Positions 14,169 to 21,152 of a stretch of DNA of 26,515 nucleotides are shown here, one piece after another. Every line of letters starts with the position of its first letter. Positions within the stretch are counted from its first letter, which is position 1. Position numbers and translations under genes: made by a program. The notes beneath the pieces are model-generated. The model was not told the origin of the DNA and searched no databases. It saw only the letters and a program-made list of their open reading frames with translations. This DNA is from a virus: positions 1 through 26,515 of the IMG/VR virus record IMGVR_UViG_3300025083_000194. The stretch is one strand, 5' to 3'.

Positions 14169-14853
14169 GCACAGCTTCGATCCAGAAATTGCAAAGAAGG
14201 TTGGCGTTAATGCTGCTGTCATTTACCAGAATATTGTCTGGTGGACGCAGAAGAACATTGCCAACAACAAACATTATCACGATGGTCGCCATTGGACGTA
14301 TAACAGCATCAAGGCTTTCGATGCTCTGTTTCCATATCTTAGTTCAAAGCAAATCAGGACTGCGCTTGATAAGCTTGAAGATGCCGAGTTGATTTTGTCT
14401 GGAGTATTCAACCGTGCTGGTTACGATAGAACCAAATGGTATTGCCCAAACTGTCAAATCGATTTGCCCAAAAAGGCAAATGGAATTGCCCAAGAGGGCG
14501 AACCTATACCAGTTAGTAAACCAGTTATTAAACCAGATATTAAACTTGGGGAAAAATCCCCCAAAAAACAAAAGCGTGCTATTTCTTTGCCTGATGGATG
14601 GGTGCCATCAGATCGAAACATAGAAGATGCAACAAAGCGTGGCTTTTCACAGGAGGAAACAAACAATGAAGCAGAGCAATTCAGAAATTACCATCAGTCA
14701 AAAGGATCAACATTCAAAGATTGGGATGCTGCTTGGAGGACATGGCTTGGAAACGCTAAGAAGTTTGCCAGATCACGTTCCACCAGAAACAGCGGAGGAC
14801 ATAACGCGCTCATGGCCGGATTTGCTGCATACGCCGCTGAACTCGAAGACTGA
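14161..14853 (+). CDS. Lambda-O-like replication initiator with internal origin
   Basis: 230 residues. The N-terminal part (about 10-95) is a winged-helix replisome-organiser domain: VNAAVIYQNIVWWTQKN, HWTYNSIKAFDALFPYLSSK, IRTALDKLEDAELI. A CPNC pair (about residues 95-98) and a Pro/Lys-rich linker follow. The C-terminal part has FRNYHQSKGSTFKDWDAAW and WLGNAKKF, seen at the ends of many phage initiators. It would bind origin repeats and recruit the host helicase; phage-coded helicase and polymerase are not seen. Three iterons lie inside the gene at 14433-14493. ATG codons at 14161 and 14167 are both possible starts, the first being 3 bases from AAAAGG. The 3' end overlaps the next gene by 188 bases. 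Confidence 0.75.
   Translation: MSMHSFDPEIAKKVGVNAAVIYQNIVWWTQKNIANNKHYHDGRHWTYNSIKAFDALFPYLSSKQIRTALDKLEDAELILSGVFNRAGYDRTKWYCPNCQIDLPKKANGIAQEGEPIPVSKPVIKPDIKLGEKSPKKQKRAISLPDGWVPSDRNIEDATKRGFSQEETNNEAEQFRNYHQSKGSTFKDWDAAWRTWLGNAKKFARSRSTRNSGGHNALMAGFAAYAAELED
14433..14493 (+). repeat. Three 17-bp iterons at 22-bp period, candidate origin of replication
   Basis: CAAATGGTATTGCCCAA (14433-14449), CAAATCGATTTGCCCAA (14455-14471) and CAAATGGAATTGCCCAA (14477-14493) start exactly 22 bases apart, about two helical turns. Because 22 is not a multiple of 3, each copy is read in a different frame, so the repeat is conserved as DNA and not as protein. Iterons inside the initiator gene are the lambda O arrangement. 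Confidence 0.85.
14508..14543 (+). repeat. AT-rich 12-bp tandem repeats beside the iterons, candidate unwinding element
   Basis: Three head-to-tail copies: ACCAGTTAGTAA, ACCAGTTATTAA and ACCAGATATTAA, encoding P-V-S-K, P-V-I-K and P-D-I-K. They start 15 bases after the last iteron. In lambda ori an AT-rich stretch next to the iterons is where strands first open; these repeats are in the same place. They may also simply be a protein linker repeat. Confidence 0.5.
14546..14564. repeat. Hairpin at the end of the candidate origin
   Basis: TTGGGG (14546-14551) pairs with CCCCAA (14559-14564) around a seven-base A-rich loop. An A-rich run follows on the plus strand, so it is not a rightward terminator. 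Lambda ori also contains an inverted repeat near the AT-rich part. Confidence 0.45.
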
Positions 14854-15292
14854 CCGGGATCTGTTAGAATTAGCAATTTCTAAGCTTTCTACGCCTGCAC
14901 CGCGCAAATGGATCACTGGCAGAATTGCTTCGTTGTTAGCTCAATATTTTCAAGGCGACATTTCTGAGCAGATGATGAAAGCCATTGCTGATGATTGGGT
15001 CTATGAGATGCAAGAGTTCCCAGCATGGTCAATCGCAAAGGCAGTTCGATGGTGGACAGGCAAAGACAATCCTGATCGGCGCAAGAAGCCATTGCCGGGA
15101 GACATTGCCGAGCGAGCGCAGAGGGAGCTTGGAGCATTAGCCGTAGCTAGATTGGCAGTCAGGCGCTTTGATGATGGCATTACTCCAATGATTGAACAGC
15201 AACCAGAAGAGCGCATAAGCAAAGAACGCGCAGATGAAATTATGGCTGAAGCTGGGTTTTCTGTGAGGAAGTTTGGCGTAAATGATAAATAA
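14666..15292 (+). CDS. Replication-partner-type protein in lambda P position, function unknown
   Basis: 208 residues from the ATG at 14666, which has AGGAGG 9 bases upstream; a later ATG at 14726 would shorten it to 188 residues. Either way the start lies deep inside the initiator gene in another frame. The conserved-looking region is PAPRKWITGRIASLLAQYFQ, EMQEFPAWSIAKAVRWWTGK and RRKKPLPGDIAERAQREL. The W-W and KPLPGDI motif recurs in alphaproteobacterial prophages next to replication initiators. No Walker motifs are present, so it is not a DnaC-type ATPase. A helicase-loader or adaptor role is inferred from position only. Confidence 0.65.
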   Translation: MKQSNSEITISQKDQHSKIGMLLGGHGLETLRSLPDHVPPETAEDITRSWPDLLHTPLNSKTDRDLLELAISKLSTPAPRKWITGRIASLLAQYFQGDISEQMMKAIADDWVYEMQEFPAWSIAKAVRWWTGKDNPDRRKKPLPGDIAERAQRELGALAVARLAVRRFDDGITPMIEQQPEERISKERADEIMAEAGFSVRKFGVNDK

Positions 15293-15370
15293 AATGTGCA
15301 AAGTGCAAATTATATCTTGCAATGTGACAGCATCTGTCATAAGTAATAATTGAAAGCAACGGAGGAAAAA
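15293..15370 (+). promoter_or_regulatory. Promoter/operator region for the SSB-terminase transcription unit
   Basis: A 78-base gap with a second operator copy (15304-15321), a TGACAG-N3-CTGTCA palindrome (15325-15339) and the possible promoter TTGCAA (15317-15322), 17 bases, TAAGTA (15340-15345). That pair resembles the leftward promoter candidate at 12372-12344 (TTGCGT, 17 bases, TAAGTG). CGGAGG at 15360 serves the next gene. Confidence 0.5.
15304..15321. promoter_or_regulatory. Palindromic operator TGCAA-N8-TTGCA
   Basis: A perfect 5+5 palindrome with an 8-base centre, the same size as the site at 12368-12385 and followed by a similar ATGTG extension. A further half-site-like GTGCAAA lies just upstream (15296-15302). 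It overlaps the -35 of the local promoter candidate, so binding should repress it. Confidence 0.6.
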
Positions 15371-15529
15371 ATGAACAACTATTATGAAGAAGCTTTAGCA
15401 GATTTTTGGAGCGAAGCTAAAGGCGAAGGTATTATATATTCATCTTACGAAGAAGCGGCTAAAGCTTTTGATGATATTATGTCACCTCGCGTTGTAGCTG
15501 ATGATACCAATCCAGAAGATATGTTTTAA
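15371..15529 (+). CDS. 52-residue acidic protein
   Basis: The ATG follows GGAGGAAAAA, a strong ribosome site, and directly follows the operator region, so it is the first gene of this unit. The peptide is strongly acidic and helical (MNNYYEEALADFWSEAKGEG, then SSYEEAAKAFDDIM) and ends NPEDMF. Small acidic early phage proteins often act as inhibitors or DNA mimics; that is speculation here. The stop overlaps the next ATG as TAATG. Confidence 0.65.
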   Translation: MNNYYEEALADFWSEAKGEGIIYSSYEEAAKAFDDIMSPRVVADDTNPEDMF

Positions 15530-15627
15530 TGGCAAACGGCGGGGGCTACGGCCCCTACACCAACAGGAGAAAAGCTATGAGCAATCTTGATAAACTGTGC
15601 GCTCTGATGCGCGACATGGAAAATTAA
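15529..15627 (+). CDS. 32-residue ORF whose end duplicates the start of a later membrane peptide
   Basis: The ATG is coupled to the previous stop (TAATG). A second in-frame ATG at 15577 has AGGAG 7 bases upstream and would encode just MSNLDKLCALMRDMEN. That matches the first residues of the 43-residue membrane peptide at 16466 (MKNLEKLRELMRDLE). The 5' part is Gly/Tyr-rich, with a GGGG/CCCC hairpin in the DNA. It is probably a truncated duplicate, and whether it functions is unknown. Confidence 0.4.
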   Translation: MANGGGYGPYTNRRKAMSNLDKLCALMRDMEN

Positions 15628-15632
15628 AAAGT

Positions 15633-15857
15633 ATGAAGTGCAAAGCGCTCAATGATAAAGTTGCTCGAAATGTTATACGAGATTTAAACAAGGGCTTTGG
15701 CATTCAAGATATTGCTGTAAGAAACACAGCAACTGAAGAGCAGGCAAGGTTCATAGTAGACTTCCTGCGCGAGCATAAACTGCTCGGTAAATTTTACACC
15801 AATTCAAGGAGGAAATGGGGAAATGCAAATACTAATGATAGCAGGCAACGTGGGTAA
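15633..15857 (+). CDS. Small helix-turn-helix-like protein
   Basis: 74 residues from the ATG at 15633; the frame is open further left, but upstream is the other small ORF. The ribosome site is weak. The sequence KVARNVIRDLNKGFGIQDIA followed by EEQARFIVDFLREHKLL looks like a helix-turn-helix or winged-helix unit, and the C-terminus is basic. A similar layout appears in the protein at 16194 (STTREIINLAKKGTHVDKI). It overlaps the ssb start by 35 bases. Function unknown. Confidence 0.55.
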   Translation: MKCKALNDKVARNVIRDLNKGFGIQDIAVRNTATEEQARFIVDFLREHKLLGKFYTNSRRKWGNANTNDSRQRG

Positions 15858-16194
15858 AGACGCAGTTCTTCGCCGCACGCAATCAGGGGATGCCGTCCTT
15901 GGTTTTTCTTTAGCTGTGGATAACGGTAAAGATAAAGATGGATATAAGCGCGACAGCACTTGGATAAGCTGCTCGGTCTGGGGAAAACGCGGAGAAAGCC
16001 TCCAGCGAATGATAACCAAAGGCACGCGCCTTGCGCTTACTGGTCGCCCATCTGTTGATGTATATGAGGGTAAAGGCTCGCTTAAACTCAGCGTCAATGA
16101 GCTAACCTTTATGGGTGGTGGATCTTCTGAGCCTGTTCAGTATCAAGAGCATGATGCACCTGCTCCCAATCAAAACGATGAAATCCCATTCTAA
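15823..16194 (+). CDS. ssb: Single-stranded DNA-binding protein
   Basis: 123 residues with the bacterial SSB OB fold: GNVGKDAVLRRTQSGDAVLG (about 9-28), FSLAVDN, STWISCSVWGKRGESL (about 45-60) and KGTRLALTGRPSVDVYEGK. The acidic tip DEIPF at residues 119-123 matches the conserved SSB C-terminus that docks partner proteins. AAGGAGG lies 9 bases upstream of the ATG. The linker is short compared with host SSBs. It would serve replication from the nearby origin and may interact with NinB/Orf. The stop overlaps the next start as TAATG. Confidence 0.9.
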   Translation: MQILMIAGNVGKDAVLRRTQSGDAVLGFSLAVDNGKDKDGYKRDSTWISCSVWGKRGESLQRMITKGTRLALTGRPSVDVYEGKGSLKLSVNELTFMGGGSSEPVQYQEHDAPAPNQNDEIPF

Positions 16195-16469
16195 TGCGTG
16201 TTGAGGAAATGGAAAAGAACTGGGCAGAGCTTGCGAAAAAAGAACGCAAGGCTGTCAGTCAGCGAGATAAAACAAGCCATCGCCTAAAGCCAAACGTTGA
16301 TTATGAACAGGGCACGGGAGATATGAAATCAACAACGCGTGAGATTATTAATCTGGCAAAAAAAGGAACTCATGTTGATAAGATTGTAAAGCGCATGAGC
16401 TTCAAGGGTTTGAACCGGGATTATGTTCTACAAGCTTTATGGCGGCATGAGGATAAATGGAAAAAATGA
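16194..16469 (+). CDS. Small basic helical protein, function unknown
   Basis: 91 residues, coupled to ssb by TAATG. The N-terminal half is highly charged (EEMEKNWAELAKKERKAVSQ). The C-terminal half (REIINLAKKGTHVDKIVKRM, then LNRDYVLQALWRHEDKW) has helix-turn-helix spacing. It may bind DNA or partner SSB, which is suggested only by the coupling. The stop overlaps the next start as ATGA. Confidence 0.55.
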   Translation: MRVEEMEKNWAELAKKERKAVSQRDKTSHRLKPNVDYEQGTGDMKSTTREIINLAKKGTHVDKIVKRMSFKGLNRDYVLQALWRHEDKWKK

Positions 16470-16597
16470 AAAATCTTGAAAAGCTGCGCGAGCTTATGCG
16501 CGATTTGGAACTAAACTTAGAACTGTTTGTTTATTTTTTCATTACAATGGCAGTTCTTATTTGGATGTATGTAATGCTATCAGAGGTGATGATATGA
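16466..16597 (+). CDS. 43-residue single-TM peptide
   Basis: The ATG is coupled to the previous stop (ATGA) and the stop overlaps the next ATG (ATGA). A charged head, MKNLEKLRELMRDLE, is followed by one transmembrane helix at about residues 20-41 (LFVYFFITMAVLIWMYVML). The head is duplicated in the ORF ending at 15627. Coupling on both sides favours a real gene. The function is unknown; early phage membrane peptides can act in superinfection exclusion. Confidence 0.55.
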   Translation: MKNLEKLRELMRDLELNLELFVYFFITMAVLIWMYVMLSEVMI

Positions 16598-16785
16598 CCT
16601 TGGCTGAACCTGCATTCATGGCTTTCGTTGTGTTCTCTTCAATAGATGAGTGCAAAGAGTTTTCTAAGTATTACGATTTGCAGCGCATCTTTGAACCTCA
16701 GTGCATACAGATGGGTGGAGGTGTTGAGTATCAGCGCCCTATCCCAAATATCAGGCCAAAGCCACGTCCACAAATCAATGGCTGA
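16594..16785 (+). CDS. Small protein with hydrophobic N-terminus, function unknown
   Basis: 63 residues from the ATG at 16594 (ATGA overlap); an upstream ATG at 16561 lies inside the previous gene. The N-terminus has AFMAFVVFSS, a weak hydrophobic segment, then DECKEFSKYYDLQRIFEPQC with two Cys 20-25 residues apart. The end is Pro/Arg-rich (PIPNIRPKPRP). The layout resembles small exported cysteine proteins found in many marine phages. I recognise no family. Confidence 0.5.
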   Translation: MTLAEPAFMAFVVFSSIDECKEFSKYYDLQRIFEPQCIQMGGGVEYQRPIPNIRPKPRPQING

Positions 16786-17029
16786 TCTGCAAAAAATACG
16801 CGGCCATCTCAAGGCTCTTAGAAATGATCTGTATAAAAACAATTTAGAACTTTATGCAGATCATATCGATTATATGATCGATGAAATGTTCTCCAAAGAA
16901 GACATGATTGAAAATGAACTGTTTTTGAATTATGTTTCCAATATGCGTCCACCCCGCTTGGGTGAGATAAAAGGTGTAGAACATGGCAGCAAAGAGAAAA
17001 GTTGGGCGTCCGACGAAATACGATCCTAA
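16778..17029 (+). CDS. Small helical protein before terS, function unknown
   Basis: 83 residues from the ATG at 16778, overlapping the previous stop by 8 bases. It is mostly helix (IRGHLKALRNDLYKNNLELY, then HIDYMIDEMFSKEDM), followed by a tail that overlaps the first 47 bases of the small terminase gene. It has no recognised motif. It may be an accessory protein of packaging or the last early gene. Confidence 0.5.
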   Translation: MADLQKIRGHLKALRNDLYKNNLELYADHIDYMIDEMFSKEDMIENELFLNYVSNMRPPRLGEIKGVEHGSKEKSWASDEIRS

Positions 17030-17399
17030 GATGTGCAAGACCCTAATCGAACTGGGCAAGCAAGGAATGAGCAAGTGCGAAATGGCTCTTGAACTAGATA
17101 TTGCTTACGACACGTTCGATAGATGGCAGAATGAAAATGCAGAATTTTCGGAGGCCGTAAAGCGAGCAACGCGTTATTCGCAAGCTTGGTGGGAGCGTCA
17201 GGGGCGCATTGCAACGTTCGGAGCGATTGATGGTTTCAACGCAACAAGCTATGTCTTCAACATGAAAAATAGGTTCCGCGCCGATTGGAATGACACGGTT
17301 AAAAACGAACACATGGGTCCAGACGGTGGCCCAATCGTGCAGAAGATCGAGCGGGTGATTGTAGACCCAAAGGATGATGCGAATGGAACGACTGGCTGA
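16983..17399 (+). CDS. Terminase small subunit
   Basis: 138 residues. It begins with the basic AAKRKVGRPTKYDPKMC typical of phage TerS, then a helix-turn-helix (about residues 18-50: LIELGKQGMSKCEMALELDI, AYDTFDRWQNEN). WERQGRIATFG and SYVFNMKNRFRADWND follow, with the F-x-L-K-N-type central motif, and a short C-terminal tail. It would recognise the packaging start (pac) site and regulate TerL. In P22-like phages the two subunits are adjacent, but here TerL starts 2.5 kb downstream. Confidence 0.8.
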   Translation: MAAKRKVGRPTKYDPKMCKTLIELGKQGMSKCEMALELDIAYDTFDRWQNENAEFSEAVKRATRYSQAWWERQGRIATFGAIDGFNATSYVFNMKNRFRADWNDTVKNEHMGPDGGPIVQKIERVIVDPKDDANGTTG

Positions 17400-19929
17400 A
17401 CTAGCTCAATACGATCAAGCAATAGCAGGCTTAGTCGATGAAGACTTTCTAGCTGCTGGATTTACGCCAGAAGAAATATCCGCATATAGATCGCAAACAA
17501 CCCCACAACTAACGCCTTTTGTTTCGAGGCCAGAAGATACACTTACCCAAGGTCCAACATCATACAGAACTACGGCGCCGCAAGGTGGTTACGCTGACAT
17601 CTATGGAAGCAGTTTCTTAGCCAGACAAAAAGAAGAGCCAGCCAGTGTTGGCTTTGCGCGTGACTATATGGATTTCTTGCCCGTCATAGGCGATGTGCTA
17701 GGCGCTGGTGAGGTTGCCCAAGAACTGACTAGCGAAGATCCCAATTATCCTTTGGCTGCTGCTCTGGGCGCTGCAACGGTTGTGGGCGCTGTTCCTGTTA
17801 TTGGTGATCCTGTTGCGCGTGCCGTCGCTAACACAGCACAGAAAGTATTTGATAGCCCGTTTGCTGGTGAGATAATCGGCGGCGTTCGCGGTGTTCTTGA
17901 TCGAGACATTGAGTTTTTGCGAGGCCGTGGCGATCCAGCACTGGCTCAAGGTGTTGGCGCTGATGTGCCGGGTCGCGCTCCTGTGACGTTTGATGATGTT
18001 GAGGCCGCTATGGAGGCAGAGGCAACTGTTCCTGCACAGGCTGTAGCTCCAGAGGTCTCTCAGGCACCTATAGATCAACAAGTAGTAGCTGCGCCGCGCA
18101 TTACACCGCAGGATCTTCTAGACGCTCGTATCATCCCGACAGTGGCTGATCTGACCCGTGCTGGTGGATTTTATAAAGGCATTGATAGCTCATTGATTGA
18201 TGTGCCAGAGGTAATGATGGGTGGCCCCGGCTTCCCATTGCTGCCATCAAGCCAAGAGAACGGTTTGATCTGGGCAGTTCAAGGCAAAGGCATCGGAACA
18301 AAGAAGGCTGGCAAAGGCGCTGACTTGATTGCTGTCACAGCGATGAACCCGACAAGCCACAAGTCGAACATCAGCTTTATTAACTCTCTAATCAAAACAA
18401 CTGACGCATATGTTAGAGATGGGCGGATTGGTGATAACGTCATCAGCGCCTTGGATGATGCAATTCGTCAGGCTGGTTCTGGTGGAGATCAGGCTTTGGT
18501 TGGGTTGGCTAAGTTTCCCGGTTTTAAAAGCCCTAATGCGCAAGAGTTTATCAACAATGCAAGCTTTCAAGAGCGTAGTCGCATCGCTGCTGTTATTGGC
18601 ACAAAGGAAATGCAAGCTGCTGGCGCGCCAAATGTAAATCGCGTATTAGAGGCGACTGTTGATCCTAGATACGCTGGCGCAAATCCGCGTGACACTCTGT
18701 TGTTTATTGAGCCTGATTTTAGCTTGCCTCCCGTGGATCTAGCGGCAGAAGGTTTACCGATACATCCAAGCTATAGATACGGCATCCGTGGCCGCGTGTT
18801 TGGTTCGCTCGATCAGAACATATCAACATTTGAGATGTTCCCTGACTTCTGGGGCGAAAAGAACATCAATGCATTTGGTGAGGGCTTTAACAAAGGTGGT
18901 CGCAGAGCATTCGATATGTCTTTGCCAATCCAAGAAGTTACGGGTGATCAGGTGAAAAACCTTGAGCGCATCATGACGATGCAGGCTGCTCAGAATACAA
19001 ATTTATCTGCCATAGATACGCGTTTGTTAGTCAATTCTTTAACTGACAATTGGAAGCCAACAACTACATCTGTTAAGGCTGGCGGCGCATCGCCACAAGC
19101 GTTTGTAGATGCAATCAATAATAATAAATACAAGCCAGCCCTAACAAATTATTCTCCGCAAGAAGTTAAGGCAGGCGCTCGATCAGGTGATCTGGTGGCT
19201 TATCAGCTTGGTGATGATGATGTATTCTTTGCTCTCGATAGCAAGCCAGATTACTCATGGGCTGGCGTTGATATGCAAGAAGGCGACAAGGCTTTGGTTG
19301 GGGTTGTTAGCAACGCGCCGGGATCAAAAGGCACTGCTGCTCCGAGCGTAATAGCAAAAGCTCTTGACGAAGGTGCAAATATTCTTGACGCTTTCGCTGT
19401 GCCGTCTAAGAAGTTTCCAGATGGTTTCTTGCCTCAATACTACGGTGAGTTTGGATTTGAAGAAGTTGGGCGGGTTCCGTTCGACAAAGATATGTATGTG
19501 GCCGATCATGGCGAAACTGCTTATGAGGATCTCCTTGAAGCATGGCGTTCTGATGGCTGGGATGAAAGTCAGGGCATGCCGCCCGTAATTGTAATGAGAT
19601 GGAGTGGATCAGATGCAGACAGAGCAGCAACCTCGGCAGGCATTCGTGGCGCAGGTGCGCCAAGCCATAGGGCCGAAACTGGGGGATTTGTCGCCGAGGC
19701 AGAAGGATCTGCTGGACGCGTCATTGACGAAACTGTTCAACCTCAACCGGCCAGTATCGAACGAGGAGATACAGGGGAGGCTGGAACTGGTGACGGATTT
19801 CGTCTCTCCGGCAGGGCAAGAAGAGGTGCAGAAGGCATATTGGGACTTACGCCTGAACAACTCCGAAACCAAGGCATCCCAGCCGAGCAAATAGAACAGA
19901 TAATGGCATTGCGTAATATCGGTCAATGA
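17383..19929 (+). CDS. Large multidomain (polyvalent/MuF-effector-like) protein between terminase genes
   Basis: 848 residues from the ATG at 17383 (AAGG 9 bases upstream; ATG codons at 17374 and 17377 are alternatives), overlapping terS by 17 bases and terL by 4. Two hydrophobic Gly/Ala/Val-rich stretches lie near residues 92-105 and 123-144 (PLAAALGAATVVGAVPVIGD). A central domain (about 260-365) has EVMMGGPGFPLLPSS, VTAMNPTSHKSN and AYVRDGRIGDNV. A C-terminal domain (about 590-755) has VVSNAPGSKGTAAPS, GANILDAFAVP, FLPQYYGEFGFEEVGRVPF and VIVMRWSG. It resembles the GNAT-like C-terminal domain in MuF-type and polyvalent phage proteins thought to be injected with DNA. No terminase motif is present. 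The last 60 residues before the end are Gly/Glu-rich and overlap another open frame. Confidence 0.65.
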   Translation: MERLAELAQYDQAIAGLVDEDFLAAGFTPEEISAYRSQTTPQLTPFVSRPEDTLTQGPTSYRTTAPQGGYADIYGSSFLARQKEEPASVGFARDYMDFLPVIGDVLGAGEVAQELTSEDPNYPLAAALGAATVVGAVPVIGDPVARAVANTAQKVFDSPFAGEIIGGVRGVLDRDIEFLRGRGDPALAQGVGADVPGRAPVTFDDVEAAMEAEATVPAQAVAPEVSQAPIDQQVVAAPRITPQDLLDARIIPTVADLTRAGGFYKGIDSSLIDVPEVMMGGPGFPLLPSSQENGLIWAVQGKGIGTKKAGKGADLIAVTAMNPTSHKSNISFINSLIKTTDAYVRDGRIGDNVISALDDAIRQAGSGGDQALVGLAKFPGFKSPNAQEFINNASFQERSRIAAVIGTKEMQAAGAPNVNRVLEATVDPRYAGANPRDTLLFIEPDFSLPPVDLAAEGLPIHPSYRYGIRGRVFGSLDQNISTFEMFPDFWGEKNINAFGEGFNKGGRRAFDMSLPIQEVTGDQVKNLERIMTMQAAQNTNLSAIDTRLLVNSLTDNWKPTTTSVKAGGASPQAFVDAINNNKYKPALTNYSPQEVKAGARSGDLVAYQLGDDDVFFALDSKPDYSWAGVDMQEGDKALVGVVSNAPGSKGTAAPSVIAKALDEGANILDAFAVPSKKFPDGFLPQYYGEFGFEEVGRVPFDKDMYVADHGETAYEDLLEAWRSDGWDESQGMPPVIVMRWSGSDADRAATSAGIRGAGAPSHRAETGGFVAEAEGSAGRVIDETVQPQPASIERGDTGEAGTGDGFRLSGRARRGAEGILGLTPEQLRNQGIPAEQIEQIMALRNIGQ
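19613..19894 (+). CDS. Possible overprinted 93-residue ORF inside the large protein gene
   Basis: An ATG with GGAG 8 bases upstream opens a 93-residue frame, shifted relative to the large gene. It reads as a plausible soluble helical protein (KLGDLSPRQKDLLDASLTKL, then VSNEEIQGRLELVTDF and QEEVQKAYWDLRLNN). The large gene over the same bases reads as low-complexity Gly/Glu/Ala. The high G at third positions of this frame only mirrors first positions of the main gene, so it is not independent evidence. Could be chance. Confidence 0.3.
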   Translation: MQTEQQPRQAFVAQVRQAIGPKLGDLSPRQKDLLDASLTKLFNLNRPVSNEEIQGRLELVTDFVSPAGQEEVQKAYWDLRLNNSETKASQPSK

Positions 19930-21152
19930 ACCTTCAGATAAAAACTCCACGTTGGTCTTTGCCTGTTATTGATGGCAGGGATGCGCGCTATTTAGGCGCT
20001 CATGGTGGCAGGGGTTCTGGCAAGTCTCACTTGTTTGCAGAGATGCTGATCGAGCGCAGTATCATGGGTCGTGTGGACGCTGTGTGCGTTCGTGAGGTGC
20101 AGAAGTCTCTGGCACAGTCAGTTAAGAAGCTGCTCGAGAATAAGATCCAAGAGCTTAATGTTTCGCACATGTTCACGATTAAAGAGTTTGAGATCCGTTC
20201 TGTTCACGGCGGCATCATCATCTTTCAGGGCTTGCAAAACCACACAGCCGACAGCATCAAATCGCTTGAAGGTTATGATATTGCTTGGGTCGAGGAAGCG
20301 CAGAGCCTAAGTCAGTTTTCGCTTGATATTCTGCGCCCTACAATTCGTAAGCCCGGATCTCAGCTTTGGTTCACTTGGAACCCTAGATATGAGCATGATC
20401 CGATTGAGAACCTTCTGCGCGGCCATTACCCGCCTGCAAAAAGTGTTGTTGTTGAGGTCAACTTTGAAGACAATCCTTGGTTCCCTGCCGAGCTAAAGGA
20501 TGAAATGGAATATGACCAGCGGCGAGATCCAGACAAATATCTGCATGTTTGGAAGGGCGAATATGTACGCAACAGCGAAACACGAGTGTTTAAGAACTGG
20601 ACAATAGAAGACTTTGAAGCTCCACCAGATGCAATTCATCGCCTCGGAGCCGACTGGGGATTTGCTACAGATCCTACGGTTGCCGTGCGCAGTCATATTG
20701 TTGGTCGCAAACTTTATATTGACTATGAGGCTTATCAGGTGGGCTGTGAGATTGTGGACACGCCTTCGCTGGTCATGTCTATCCCAGAGGCTGAGAAATG
20801 GCCTATGGTGGCCGATAGTGCGCGCCCAGAGACCATCAGCCACATGCGCAAGAACGGCTTTCCTAAGATCCAACCAGCCGTTAAGGGCGCCAAGTCTGTT
20901 GAGGAAGGTGTTGAGTGGCTCAAGTCGTTTGACATAGTTGTGCATCCTAGATGCCAGCACACAATTGATGAGTTGACACTGTACAGCTATAAGACTGATC
21001 GAGATACGGGATCTGTTCTGCCGCTGCTAGAAGACAAGAACAACCATGTGATCGACGCCATCCGATATGCCTGCGAAGGATCGAGGCGCGCATCTGTTCA
21101 AAAGAAGGCAAAAGCCAAGCCCGTGGCAACGTTTATGCCCATTGCGCGATGA
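19926..21152 (+). CDS. Terminase large subunit
   Basis: 408 residues. The N-terminal ATPase has Walker A GGRGSGKS (residues 27-34), an adenine-motif-like CVREVQKSL (54-62), and Walker B with catalytic acid in YDIAWVEEA (117-125), then the coupling-type WFTWNP (148-153). The C-terminal RNase-H-like nuclease shows D243 (GADWGF), D297 (VADSAR) and D377 (HVIDAIRYA). This layout fits the Terminase_3 family. It translocates concatemeric DNA into the prohead and makes headful cuts. It is slightly short compared with P22 gp2 (about 499). Its start overlaps the stop of the large upstream gene (ATGA). Confidence 0.92.
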   Translation: MNLQIKTPRWSLPVIDGRDARYLGAHGGRGSGKSHLFAEMLIERSIMGRVDAVCVREVQKSLAQSVKKLLENKIQELNVSHMFTIKEFEIRSVHGGIIIFQGLQNHTADSIKSLEGYDIAWVEEAQSLSQFSLDILRPTIRKPGSQLWFTWNPRYEHDPIENLLRGHYPPAKSVVVEVNFEDNPWFPAELKDEMEYDQRRDPDKYLHVWKGEYVRNSETRVFKNWTIEDFEAPPDAIHRLGADWGFATDPTVAVRSHIVGRKLYIDYEAYQVGCEIVDTPSLVMSIPEAEKWPMVADSARPETISHMRKNGFPKIQPAVKGAKSVEEGVEWLKSFDIVVHPRCQHTIDELTLYSYKTDRDTGSVLPLLEDKNNHVIDAIRYACEGSRRASVQKKAKAKPVATFMPIAR